From positions 1 through 64,000 of the forward strand of contig NZ_BARG01000045.1 in NCBI RefSeq assembly GCF_000376565.1: a DNA stretch of 64,000 nt, in the 5' to 3' direction. Under the pieces are notes generated by a model, which saw nothing but the letters and a program-made list of their open reading frames with translations, was not told the origin of the DNA and searched no databases. Shown here piece after piece: positions 42,697 through 51,338 of this stretch (position 1 is the first letter of the stretch; every line of letters begins with the position of its first letter). Source of the DNA: Streptomyces hokutonensis. GTDB taxonomy: Bacteria > Actinomycetota > Actinomycetes > Streptomycetales > Streptomycetaceae. A program made the translations under genes and the position numbers.

Positions 42697-44472
42697 TCAG
42701 TTCTTGCCCTTGCTGACGATCCACTTGCGGCCGACCCAGTTGCCGACCGTCTCGTAGCCGGAGCGGAAGGAGCCGAGCCAGTTGAGCTCGAGGCCGGCCT
42801 CGGCGGTGGACTTGACCGGGGTGTAGCTGCTCGCGTCGGTGTCCGGACCGCCCGTGGTGTTCTTGGCGTAGTACGGGAAGGGGTAGACCGGGCGGGAGGC
42901 GGTGGTGTTGCCGCTGCTGTCGACCGACTTGGTGGTCAGGCTCGCCGGGGCGTCGCCCTTGGTGACCCAGTCGGTGATCGCGGTCAGCGCGTCGAAGGTG
43001 TCGGGGCCCTGGCCGCCGCCGCAGTGCGCGACACCGGGGAGCAGGAACAGCCGGGCGAAGGACTCGGTGGCCGCCTCACCGCCGACGACCTTCTCAACCG
43101 CCTTGTAGTAGGCCATCGTTCCCACGGCCGGGATGTGCTGGTCGCTGAGACCGTGCCAGAGGATCAGCTTGCCGCCGGCCTTCTTGAACGCGATGAGGTC
43201 GGGGTCGGTGGCGTCGTACATGCCCTCGTTGGGCCGCATCACCTTGTCGTAGTAGGCGGCCGTGAACTTGATGTCCTTGTAGGTCAGGGCCGGTTGGGGG
43301 CTGTCGAAGACCTGGTAGCGCAGAGTCTCCCGGACGAAGCTGATGTCGCCGCTCGCGCCGGTCGCGGTGGCCGGGGTGATGATGCCGGCCCAGTTCAGCT
43401 CGGAGCCGCGCAACTGGTAGCCCGGGTAGAGGAGTCGGCCGTGCTCGTCGGTGGGTCCGGCGTAGATGCGGCGCAGGGTGGTGACCTGGTCGGCGGTCAG
43501 GCAGTACGCGTCGGACGTCGAGGTCCGGCCCGCCTCGCACTGGATGGTGCCGGGGTCCCAGGTGCAGCTGAGCGGGTCGGCGATGATGCCGTCGGCAGGG
43601 GCGCCGCAGCCCTTGAGGACGGCCTTGTGGAGGTCGGCCAGGTCGGCGTTGGTGATCGTCGCCGGACCGCCGTTCAGGTACACGGACTGGGCGGTCCAGG
43701 CGTGCGAGAAGGTGTTCAGCGCGGTGAAGTTGTTGGCCGGGGCGCCGGCGATGATGCCCTCGAAGTCGGTCGGGTAGCGCTGGGCCTCGGTGAGGGCCTG
43801 GTGGCCGCCCTGGGAGCAGCCGTCGAAGTAGGAGTGGGTGGCCGACCGGCCGTAGTACTGCTTGATGATCGCCCTGGCCGCCTGGACCAGTTCGTGGTCG
43901 GACTTGTAGCCGAAGTCTGCGCTCAGGGTGGGGTCGGTGGAGAAGAGGCCGCCGCCCTGGTAGTGGCCCTCGTCGCTGGAGGCGACGGCGAAGGCGCCGG
44001 TGGTCAGCGGGACGCAGCCGGCCGAGGCCGGGGCGCTGGTCACGTTGGTGCTGCCGCAGAGGCCGCCGCAGCCGAGCTGGAGGTAGTTGGCCTGCCAGCC
44101 GGTCTCGGGGAGCTTGATCTCGAAGTGGATCTGCGGGGCGATGACGCCCTTGACGTCACAAGCCGCCCAGTTGCCAAGGGTGTTGGCGCTCGCGGCGAGT
44201 TCGGTGGCCGAGCTGATCTCGAAGGGCACCCCGGGGACGGCGGCGGCCAGGTCGAGTTGGGCGACGCCGGAGCAGGACATGGCCGGAGCGATGCCCGAGG
44301 TCGCGGTGTTCGCCGAAACGGCTCTCGCCGAGGCCGAGTCGGCGGCCTGCGCACCGCCGGTGGCGCTGTCGGCCAGTACCAGGCTCGCCCCGATCACCAG
44401 GGCGACGGCTGCCGCGAGGGTGGCCAGGAAGGTGGCCGAGTTCCACCGACACCTTCTGAACAGCTTGGGCAT
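42697..44472 (-). CDS. Secreted tannase/feruloyl-esterase family hydrolase
   Basis: A 591-aa exported esterase. The signal peptide spans about residues 1-45. The Ser nucleophile lies in YFDGCSQGGHQAL, an acidic residue is near LILWHGLSDQHIP, and the catalytic His lies in GVAHCGGGQGPD; the Cys before the Ser and before the His form the disulphide typical of the family. The C-terminus (LNWLGSFRSGYETVGNWVGR) is extra. It releases gallate or ferulate-type esters from plant polymers. A promoter with an overlapping palindrome is at 44524-44569. Confidence 0.9.
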   Translation of the reverse strand: MPKLFRRCRWNSATFLATLAAAVALVIGASLVLADSATGGAQAADSASARAVSANTATSGIAPAMSCSGVAQLDLAAAVPGVPFEISSATELAASANTLGNWAACDVKGVIAPQIHFEIKLPETGWQANYLQLGCGGLCGSTNVTSAPASAGCVPLTTGAFAVASSDEGHYQGGGLFSTDPTLSADFGYKSDHELVQAARAIIKQYYGRSATHSYFDGCSQGGHQALTEAQRYPTDFEGIIAGAPANNFTALNTFSHAWTAQSVYLNGGPATITNADLADLHKAVLKGCGAPADGIIADPLSCTWDPGTIQCEAGRTSTSDAYCLTADQVTTLRRIYAGPTDEHGRLLYPGYQLRGSELNWAGIITPATATGASGDISFVRETLRYQVFDSPQPALTYKDIKFTAAYYDKVMRPNEGMYDATDPDLIAFKKAGGKLILWHGLSDQHIPAVGTMAYYKAVEKVVGGEAATESFARLFLLPGVAHCGGGQGPDTFDALTAITDWVTKGDAPASLTTKSVDSSGNTTASRPVYPFPYYAKNTTGGPDTDASSYTPVKSTAEAGLELNWLGSFRSGYETVGNWVGRKWIVSKGKN

Positions 44473-44523
44473 GCTGAGTACTCCGTTCGCTCGCCGGACC
44501 GGGGTCGTGCAGGCACGGCGAGG

Positions 44524-44569
44524 AACGTAGCTCTCCGGTAATCCGCAGGCAATAGCGTCGACTCTATTG
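44524..44569 (-). promoter_or_regulatory. Esterase promoter with overlapping operator palindrome
   Basis: Reading leftward, TTGCCT (44552-44547) and TACGTT (44529-44524) are 17 bp apart. The palindrome CAATAGCGTCGACTCTATTG (44550-44569, 9 of 10 positions symmetric) overlaps the -35 box and has a central GTCGAC, like operators of LacI-type or similar regulators. Its regulator is not in the window. Confidence 0.55.
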
Positions 44570-44650
44570 TTGACGATTTCGTCGAAGACTTGGCCCGATA
44601 CCGCTGACCAGGCCCGGAGCCGACGCCCGCCGCAACATCAGTTTTCTTTC

Positions 44651-44690
44651 TGCGCAACTTATTGATTGTACCGACCGTTAGGTCTAATTT
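44651..44690 (+). promoter_or_regulatory. Promoter of the MFS gene at 44737
   Basis: TTGATT (44662-44667) and TAATTT (44685-44690) are 17 bp apart. GACC-GTTA-GGTC (44673-44684) lies in the spacer as a small dyad, and TGCGCAAC (44651-44658), the half-site seen in the betaine cluster, lies just upstream. Confidence 0.55.
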
Positions 44691-44736
44691 ATCGGCTCTC
44701 TGGACCTTCGCTCCGCTCACTTACGGAAGGCCGCCG

Positions 44737-46197
44737 ATGTCCTCCCAGACCCAGATCAGTCCCCCGCAGGACGACGAGACGCCACCCTCCACCGCACGCA
44801 ATGCCCTCGTGGTCATCGCGCTCGTGTGGACCGTTCAACTCGTCGCGCTCATGGCCGCGTTGTCCGGCATCGCACAGGCCGACATCGCGATCCACTTCAG
44901 AACCACGGAGATCGCGTGGTTCACCCTGATGACCCTGTTGACCGGAACGTTCTTCCTGCCGTTCGTGGTCAAGGCAGCGGCCATCTTCGGCAAGAAGCGC
45001 GTCCTACTCGTCGCCATCGGGCTCGGCCTGGTCGGTGACCTGCTCTCCGCAGTCGCCACCGACTACCGCACCCTGCTGATCGGCCGCGGCATCGCGGGCA
45101 TCTACACCGCCAGCGCGCCGCTCGCCTACGCCATCACCCGCGATGTGTTCCCCCGCAAGTGGGTCGGCGTCGCCAGCGGCATCCTGGCCGGCGGTGTCGG
45201 TCTCGTCGCCTTCGGTGGACCGTTCCTGTCCGGCTGGCTGCTGGACGACTACGGCTTCCGCGGCGTCCTGTGGTTCATGGCCATCAGCACCGCCGTGAGC
45301 TTCCTGCTGGTGGGCGCCTTCGTGCCGGAGAGCCCGGTCCGCGCGGCGGCCGGCCGGATGGACTGGGTCGGCGGAATCCTCCTCGGCGGCGGGGTCACGG
45401 CGATCGTCTACGCCGTCGGCCAGGGCTCGCACTGGGGCTGGGGCAGCGGCAAGTTCATCGGCTACGTCATCGGAGCCGCCGTCGCGCTGGTCGTCTTCGT
45501 CTTCGTGGAGCGCCGGGTCGCCGAACCCCTGTTCCCCCTCTCCATGACCCGGCGTCGCCCCGTGTGGACCGTTCTGCTGGCCACGTCCATCGCGGCCGGC
45601 TCGCTCAGCGCCGTCGGCGTGGTGATCCAGCTCCTGATCCTGATGCCCGACATCCCCACCGTCTCGGCGGGCCTCGGCTGGTCGGGAACCCACAACGCCA
45701 TCGTGACCAGCCCCATCAGCGCCATGATCATCATCGGGGCAGTGGCCACCGGTTTCCTCGCCCGCCGGCTGGACGCACGCATCCTCCTGGGCACCGGCGC
45801 CTCACTCGCGGTCCTCGGCTACGGCATCGGCACCCATCTGCACCACAGTGCCCCGCAGATCATCGAGATGGGCGTGATCGCGGGGCTGGGTACGGGCATC
45901 ACCATGGCGATCGTGCCCATCATGATCATCGAGGTGGTCACTCCCGAGGAACAGGCGCTGGCCAACGGCGTCCAGAACCTCGGCCAGGGCGTCGCCCAGA
46001 TCGTCGTCTCCCAGCTGGCCTTCGTCGTGATGGCCCAGCACGGGGCGGTCCTCAAGGGCACCCAGTTCTATCTCGACGCCGGGTTCACCAACGGGCTCTG
46101 GCTGGTGGTCGGTTGCGTCGCCGTGGGGGCGGTGCTCGTCGCCCTGATCCCCAGGAGCAAGCGCCTCGACGAGGTGGAGGTCGGCCAGGCGGTCTGA
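44737..46197 (+). CDS. MFS transporter
   Basis: A 486-aa major-facilitator transporter with about 14 helices (first helix NALVVIALVWTVQLVALMAA). The loop 2-3 motif reads VKAAAIFGKKRVLLVAIG and helix 4-5 region GRGIAGIYTASAPLAYAITRD. ATG 44737 is six bases after GGAAGG; upstream in-frame starts lie inside the promoter. It diverges from the secreted esterase, so export or uptake of an aromatic or related compound is possible. It converges with the sox operon and shares its terminator. Confidence 0.9.
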   Translation: MSSQTQISPPQDDETPPSTARNALVVIALVWTVQLVALMAALSGIAQADIAIHFRTTEIAWFTLMTLLTGTFFLPFVVKAAAIFGKKRVLLVAIGLGLVGDLLSAVATDYRTLLIGRGIAGIYTASAPLAYAITRDVFPRKWVGVASGILAGGVGLVAFGGPFLSGWLLDDYGFRGVLWFMAISTAVSFLLVGAFVPESPVRAAAGRMDWVGGILLGGGVTAIVYAVGQGSHWGWGSGKFIGYVIGAAVALVVFVFVERRVAEPLFPLSMTRRRPVWTVLLATSIAAGSLSAVGVVIQLLILMPDIPTVSAGLGWSGTHNAIVTSPISAMIIIGAVATGFLARRLDARILLGTGASLAVLGYGIGTHLHHSAPQIIEMGVIAGLGTGITMAIVPIMIIEVVTPEEQALANGVQNLGQGVAQIVVSQLAFVVMAQHGAVLKGTQFYLDAGFTNGLWLVVGCVAVGAVLVALIPRSKRLDEVEVGQAV

Positions 46198-46210
46198 AGT
46201 CGGCACGCTG

Positions 46211-46248
46211 CGAAGGCCGTTCTCCCGGCGACGGGCGAACGGCCTTCG
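46211..46248. terminator. Bidirectional terminator between MFS and soxG
   Basis: CGAAGGCCGTT (46211-46221) pairs perfectly with AACGGCCTTCG (46238-46248), and CCCG/CGGG inside the loop form a second short stem. It lies between two convergent stop codons. Confidence 0.8.
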
Positions 46249-46261
46249 GCATACGGTCTGT

Positions 46262-46873
46262 TCAGTCGCCCCGCATGTACTCGGCCGCCGCGTCCAGCAG
46301 CCAGTCCGTCAGATACCCGGCGAAGGACGAACGCACCAACACCCAGAATCCGGCCCCGGGTTCGTCCCGGGCGACCAGCACGACCTGGGTGCGGGCCACG
46401 GTGGTCTGAGCGCAGCGCCCGGCGCCGAAGGCACGCGGGTGCAGGTCCAGGGGGCAGCCGTGGGCGAGCAGGTCGCGGGCCCGTGCGCCCGAGACGAGAA
46501 GAGTGGTCCGCTGGGCGGACACATCGGTGACGGCCACATGCTCGTCACCGCTCGCCGCCCGGATCCGGTCCTCCACGTCCCGCTGCGTGTCCGGCGGCCC
46601 CACCACCAGCCACTCGTCGGGCCCGAGCCACAGCGCCCTCAACTCCCCCGCCCGCACCACCGTGTTGGGCTCCAGAGGCAGGGACAGACCAAGAGCGAGT
46701 CCTACGGCGTCCGCCGCCGCGCCCTTCGCGTCGAGCCGGACGTTCACCTGGGCCAGGAAGGGCAGCTCGGCCAGCCGGACCGCGCCGCCGGAGGAGCGGG
46801 TCGCGGCGGCCAGCCCGCCCGCGGCACCCGCGAGGGGGCTGCGGCGCGGCACGGAAAGGGCGGTGTCAGCCAT
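46262..46873 (-). CDS. soxG: Sarcosine oxidase gamma subunit
   Basis: A 203-aa SoxG-like subunit, GcvT-fold related, of heterotetrameric sarcosine oxidase. Family segments include RSPLAGAAGGL near residue 11, LWLGPDEWLVVGP near 81-93 and a final FAGYLTDWLLDAAAEY. ATG 46873 overlaps the end of soxDA by 8 bp. It is the last gene of the leftward operon. Confidence 0.9.
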   Translation of the reverse strand: MADTALSVPRRSPLAGAAGGLAAATRSSGGAVRLAELPFLAQVNVRLDAKGAAADAVGLALGLSLPLEPNTVVRAGELRALWLGPDEWLVVGPPDTQRDVEDRIRAASGDEHVAVTDVSAQRTTLLVSGARARDLLAHGCPLDLHPRAFGAGRCAQTTVARTQVVLVARDEPGAGFWVLVRSSFAGYLTDWLLDAAAEYMRGD

Positions 46874-49800
46874 CGCGGCGGGCTCCTTCGGGGTCATAGA
46901 GGACGGGGCTCGCGACGGTGACCGGGATCAACTGGTCGCCCACCGGGGCGTAGAGGCGTTCGCCGATGCGGTCGCGGCCGCCCTTGATCAGGGCGAGGGC
47001 GAAGGTGCGGCCGAGGGCGGCGCTGCGGTAGCTGGAGGTGACGTGGCCGAGCATCGGGACGGGCGGGGCCGGGAGCACGCTGTCGGCGATCAGCTGGGTG
47101 CCCTCGGGGAGGAAGGCGGCGGGGTCGTCCGGGAGCAGGCCGACCAGGTGCTTGCGGTCGGGGCGGACGGCGTCGGCGCGGGCGTAGGAGCGCTTGCCGA
47201 TGAAGTCGGGCTTCTTCTTCGACACCGCCCAACTCATGCCGAGATCCTGGGGAGTTACGGTGCCGTCGGTGTCCTGGCCGATGATCGGGTAGCCCTTCTC
47301 GGCGCGCAGGACGTGCATGGTCTCGGTGCCGTACGGGGTGATGCCGAAGGGGGCACCGGCCTCGTACAGCGCCTCCCACAGGGCGAGGGCCTCCCACGGT
47401 GACACGTTGATCTCGTAGGCGAGTTCGCCGGAGAAGCTGATCCGGCACACCCTTGCCTCGATGCCCGCGACGGTCGTGTCCCGCCAGGCCATGAACGGGA
47501 AGTCGTCGTTCCCTACGGCCAGTTGGGGCGCGAGCGAGCCGAGGACCTCGCGCGAGCGAGGGCCGACCAGGGCGACGGTGGCCCACTGTTCGGTCACCGA
47601 GGCGCAGTGGACGCGGAGTTCGGGCCACTCGGTCTGGTGCCACTCCTCCATCCAGTCGAGTACGGCGGCCGCGTTGCCCGTGGTCGTGGTGACCAGGTAG
47701 CGGTCCGGGGCGAGGCGGATGGCCGTACCGTCGTCGAAGACCATGCCGTCCGGGCGGCACATGACGCCGTAGCGGATCATGCCGACCTTCAGGTTGCTCA
47801 TCATGTTGGTGTAGAGCCGGTCGAGGAAGACGGGCGCGTCCGGACCCTGTACGTCGATCTTGCCGAGGGTGGACCCGTCCATGAACGCGACGCCCTCACG
47901 GGCCGCCGCGCACTCGCGCAACACGGCGGTCTCCATGTCCTCGCCGTCCTGCGGGTAGTACCAAGGACGCTTCCACTGGCCGACGTTCTCGAACAGGGCG
48001 CCCTGCATGACGTGCCAGTCGTGCAGCGCGGTTGTACGGATCGGGTCGTGCAGCGCGCCCCGGTCACGACCGGCGAGGGTGGCGAAGGAGACGGGGGTGT
48101 AGGGCGGGCGGAATGTTGTGGTGCCGAGGTCAGAGATGTCGACGCCGAGGAGTTCGGCGACCACCCCGCTCGCCAGGACGCCTGAGGTCTTGCCCTGGTC
48201 GTTGGCGGTGCCTGCTGTTGTGTAGCGCTTGGTGTGTTCGACCGAGTTGAGGCCGGCGGTGGTGGCTCTGGTCAAGTCGCTTACGGTGACGTCGCGTTGG
48301 AGGTCCACGAAGCGGGGGGCGTCGGTGGTGGAAGGGACGAGGAAGACCTGCATGGCGGGGGTGGGGGCGGGTTCGGTGGGCAGCTGGGGCAGGTTCGGTG
48401 CCTCGGCGGTGTAGCCCTCGGCCTCGATCGCGCGGGTGCCTGCGGCCGCGCCCTGCGCGAGGGCCTCGGCCAGATCGAGGGCGCCGTTCGCGCTGCCCGC
48501 GACCTCGACCGCCTGGCGGCAGCTGTCGGGGACGAAGGAGCCGAGGGTGTCGTCGTAGCGGAGTTTGCCGCCGGCCTGGCTGAAGAGGTGGGCTACCGGG
48601 TTCCAACCGCCGGAGACCAGGAGGAGGTCGGTCGCGAAGTGCCGTGTCGTGCCTGTGGTTTCGGCGTACGGGGCGACCGTGACGGCGGTGAGTCGCGGGG
48701 TGCCCTCGGTGGCGACGACTGCGTGTCCGGTCAGTACCTCGATGCCGGCTTCTCGGGCTCGGCGTGCCCACTCCGTCGGCTCGTTCCCGGACGGGCGGGT
48801 GTCCACGATCGCCGCGATGTGGATTCCGGCCCTCGCGAGGTCCAACGCGGCTGCGTACGCACTGTCGTTGGTGGTGAAGACGACGGCCTGGCGGCCGGGC
48901 AGGACGCCGTGGCGGTTGACGTAGGCGCGGGCCGAGGCGGCGAGCATCACTCCGGGGCGGTCGTTGTCCGCGAAGGCGAGTGAGCGTTCGTGGGCGCCCG
49001 TTGCGAGGACGACCCGGCGGGCTCGGATGCGCCAGACGCGTTCCCTGGAGACGTGGGTGGGGGCTGCCGCGCCGAGGTGGTTCGTGCGGCGTTCTACGGC
49101 GAGGAGGTGGTTGTCGTCGTAGTGGCCGAAGACGGTGGTGCGGGGCAGGACCCGTACGTCGGGGGTGGTGGTGAGCTCCTCGCTCAACTCCGTTACCCAG
49201 TCTTGGAGTTGGGCTGTGTCGAGGAGACTGCCGCCGAGTTCGGGGCGGTCGTCGGCGAGGATGACTCGGGCTCCGGTGCGGGCTGCCGCGGCGGCGGCTG
49301 CGAGGCCTGCCGGGCCTGCGCCGACCACGAGCAGGTCGCAGTGGGCGTGGACCGCGTCGTAGCGGGCCGGGTCCGGGTCCGTGGCGAGGCGGCCCTGGCC
49401 GGGGAGGCTGGTCGCTACGAGGCCGTCGTAGAGCTCGATCGTGGTCGCGGGGAGCATCGGCTCGGGGAACGGGGCCTCTATCTGGATGACCGCGTTGGGT
49501 TCTTCGACTCCGGCGGTGAAGATGCCTCGGGGGCGGCCGAGTTTGATGCTGGTGCCGGTCTGGATGATGCCGTTGGCGAGGAGGGCGGAGGCGAGGGTGT
49601 CGCCCTTGTAGCCCGTGTATTCGGTGCCGTCGAAGGTGAAGGTGAGGGGGGTGTCTCGGTGGATTCGGCCGTGAGTGGGGTGGCGGTAGGGGTGAGATTC
49701 GCCCCCGCCGCCCCTACCCGTCCCGTTCCCAGGGGGCTCTGCCCCCTGGACCCCCGTCGGCCCCGAAAGGGCCTCGTCCTCAAACGCCGGACGGGCTGAC

Positions 49801-50093
49801 TTTGCCTGACGTGGTTCGTATGTGGCCGGGCGTTGCTCGCCCGACCTGTACACCGTCAGGATCTCGTTCGTCGACGTGTCTCGTACCGCGTTGAACCAGC
49901 GGCGGCAGCCTGCCGCGTGGCTCCAGCGTTCCGCGAAGGGGCCCTTGGGGTTGGCGCGGAAGAAGAGGTAGCGGGCCCACTCCTCGTCGGTCAGGTCGGC
50001 CTGGTTCTCCGGGTAGGCCACGTGGGCCTGGCCTCCGTAGTGGAACTCGGCTTCGTCGCGGGGCCCGCACCAGGGGCAGGGGATCAGCAGCAT
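46866..50093 (-). CDS. soxA: Fused sarcosine oxidase delta-alpha subunit (soxD-soxA fusion)
   Basis: One 1075-aa reading frame joins two normally separate subunits. Residues 1-83 are a complete SoxD zinc subunit (Cys6, Cys9, His59 and Cys63 as likely ligands). Residues 99-131 are encoded by an interspersed repeat (49700-49799). From about 140 on comes SoxA: an N-terminal Fer2_4-like part, dinucleotide-binding LLVVGAGPAGLAAAAAAART near 252-271 and a C-terminal GcvT folate-binding domain from about 690. No in-frame ATG, GTG or TTG lies in the junction, so SoxA cannot start alone. The enzyme oxidises sarcosine to glycine, giving methylene-tetrahydrofolate and H2O2. AGGGAG is 8 bp before ATG 50093. 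Confidence 0.9.
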   Translation of the reverse strand: MLLIPCPWCGPRDEAEFHYGGQAHVAYPENQADLTDEEWARYLFFRANPKGPFAERWSHAAGCRRWFNAVRDTSTNEILTVYRSGEQRPATYEPRQAKSARPAFEDEALSGPTGVQGAEPPGNGTGRGGGGESHPYRHPTHGRIHRDTPLTFTFDGTEYTGYKGDTLASALLANGIIQTGTSIKLGRPRGIFTAGVEEPNAVIQIEAPFPEPMLPATTIELYDGLVATSLPGQGRLATDPDPARYDAVHAHCDLLVVGAGPAGLAAAAAAARTGARVILADDRPELGGSLLDTAQLQDWVTELSEELTTTPDVRVLPRTTVFGHYDDNHLLAVERRTNHLGAAAPTHVSRERVWRIRARRVVLATGAHERSLAFADNDRPGVMLAASARAYVNRHGVLPGRQAVVFTTNDSAYAAALDLARAGIHIAAIVDTRPSGNEPTEWARRAREAGIEVLTGHAVVATEGTPRLTAVTVAPYAETTGTTRHFATDLLLVSGGWNPVAHLFSQAGGKLRYDDTLGSFVPDSCRQAVEVAGSANGALDLAEALAQGAAAGTRAIEAEGYTAEAPNLPQLPTEPAPTPAMQVFLVPSTTDAPRFVDLQRDVTVSDLTRATTAGLNSVEHTKRYTTAGTANDQGKTSGVLASGVVAELLGVDISDLGTTTFRPPYTPVSFATLAGRDRGALHDPIRTTALHDWHVMQGALFENVGQWKRPWYYPQDGEDMETAVLRECAAAREGVAFMDGSTLGKIDVQGPDAPVFLDRLYTNMMSNLKVGMIRYGVMCRPDGMVFDDGTAIRLAPDRYLVTTTTGNAAAVLDWMEEWHQTEWPELRVHCASVTEQWATVALVGPRSREVLGSLAPQLAVGNDDFPFMAWRDTTVAGIEARVCRISFSGELAYEINVSPWEALALWEALYEAGAPFGITPYGTETMHVLRAEKGYPIIGQDTDGTVTPQDLGMSWAVSKKKPDFIGKRSYARADAVRPDRKHLVGLLPDDPAAFLPEGTQLIADSVLPAPPVPMLGHVTSSYRSAALGRTFALALIKGGRDRIGERLYAPVGDQLIPVTVASPVLYDPEGARRDG
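49700..49799. repeat. Interspersed palindromic repeat forming the soxD-soxA junction
   Basis: On the minus strand it begins GTCCGGCGTTTGAGGACGAG and contains the hairpins GGCCC-TTTCG-GGGCC and CAGGGGGC-AGA-GCCCCCTG, then ends in a GGGTAGGGGCGGCGGGGGCGA stretch cut into the soxA start. This looks like a repeat commonly found between Streptomyces genes (from memory). Here it replaces the soxD stop and soxA start codons. Confidence 0.75.
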
Positions 50094-50105
50094 GGTTCGG
50101 GCTCC

Positions 50106-51338
50106 CTAGTGGGCCACCGCGGCGGCGCCGTGCTCGTCGACGAGCGCGCCGGTGGTGAAACGGTCGAGCGAGAAGGGGGCGTTGAGGTGGTGGGGCGTGT
50201 CGTGGGCGATGGTGTGTGCGTAGACCCAGCCGACGCCCGGGGTGGCCTTGAAGCCTCCGGTTCCCCAACCGCAGTTCAGGTAGAGGTTGTCGATCGGGGT
50301 GAGGCCCACTATGGGTGAGGCGTCGGGGGTGACGTCCACGATGCCGCCCCACGTGCGCAGGACGTGCGCACGGGCGAAGACCGGGAACAACTCCAGCGCC
50401 GCCGCCATTTGCTCCTCGATGATGTGGAACGCGCCTCGCTGCGTATAGGAGTTGTACGAGTCGATGCCCGCGCCCATCACCAACTCGCCCTTGTGTGCCT
50501 GGCTTACGTACACGTGGACCGCGTTGGACATGACGACCGTGGGGTGGACCGGCTCCAGGAGTTCCGACACCAGTGCTTGCAACGGGTGGCTCTGGAGCGG
50601 GAGTTGGATGCCTGCCATGGCCGCCAGGACGGATGTGTGGCCGGCCGAGCAGAGGGCCACCTTGCCCGCCGCCATCGGGCCGAGTGTCGTCTGTACGCCG
50701 ACCACCCTGCCGTCGACGATGTCCAGGCCCGTGACCTCGCAGTTCTGGATGATGTCGATGCCGGCGGCGTCCGCCGAGCGGGCCAGGCCCCACGCCACGT
50801 GGTCGTGCTTGGCTATGCCCGCGCGTGGTTGATAGGTGGCGCCCATCACCGGATAGCGCACGTCCGGTGAGATGTTGACGATCGGGCAGACCTCTTTGAC
50901 CTGCCGTTCGTCGAGCCACTCGGCGTCCACGCCGTTCAGGCGGTTCGCCTCCACGCGGCGCACGCTGTCCCGGACGTCCTGGAGGCTGTGGGCGAGGTTG
51001 AGCACTCCTCGCTGGGAGAAGAGGATCGGGTAGTCCAACTCCTCCTCCAGCCCCTCCCACAGCTTCAGCGCGTGCTCGTAGATGCCCGCGCTCTCGTCCC
51101 AGAGGTAGTTGGAGCGGATGATCGTGGTGTTGCGGGCCATGTTGCCGCCCGCGAGCCAGCCCTTCTCCAGCACCGCGACGTTCGTGATGCCGTGGTTCTT
51201 CGCCAAGTAGTGGGCGGTGGCCAGGCCGTGGCCTCCGCCGCCGACCACGATCACGTCGTACGAGCGTTTCGGCTCGGGTGTGCGCCAGAGCCAGTCGGGG
51301 TGTTCGGGGAGGTCGGCGCCCGGGGTGCGCGGGGTCAT
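50106..51338 (-). CDS. soxB: Sarcosine oxidase beta subunit
   Basis: A 410-aa FAD-dependent amine oxidase subunit holding the sarcosine site. The dinucleotide motif VIVVGGGGHGLATAHYLA is near residues 28-45, the RSNYLWDES segment follows FAD contacts, and the C-terminal NCGWGTGGFKATPGVG is the second FAD signature. ATG 51338 overlaps the glyA stop (ATGA), and the next gene starts 12 bp after its stop. The large open frame upstream of 51338 is a shadow of glyA. Confidence 0.95.
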   Translation of the reverse strand: MTPRTPGADLPEHPDWLWRTPEPKRSYDVIVVGGGGHGLATAHYLAKNHGITNVAVLEKGWLAGGNMARNTTIIRSNYLWDESAGIYEHALKLWEGLEEELDYPILFSQRGVLNLAHSLQDVRDSVRRVEANRLNGVDAEWLDERQVKEVCPIVNISPDVRYPVMGATYQPRAGIAKHDHVAWGLARSADAAGIDIIQNCEVTGLDIVDGRVVGVQTTLGPMAAGKVALCSAGHTSVLAAMAGIQLPLQSHPLQALVSELLEPVHPTVVMSNAVHVYVSQAHKGELVMGAGIDSYNSYTQRGAFHIIEEQMAAALELFPVFARAHVLRTWGGIVDVTPDASPIVGLTPIDNLYLNCGWGTGGFKATPGVGWVYAHTIAHDTPHHLNAPFSLDRFTTGALVDEHGAAAVAH

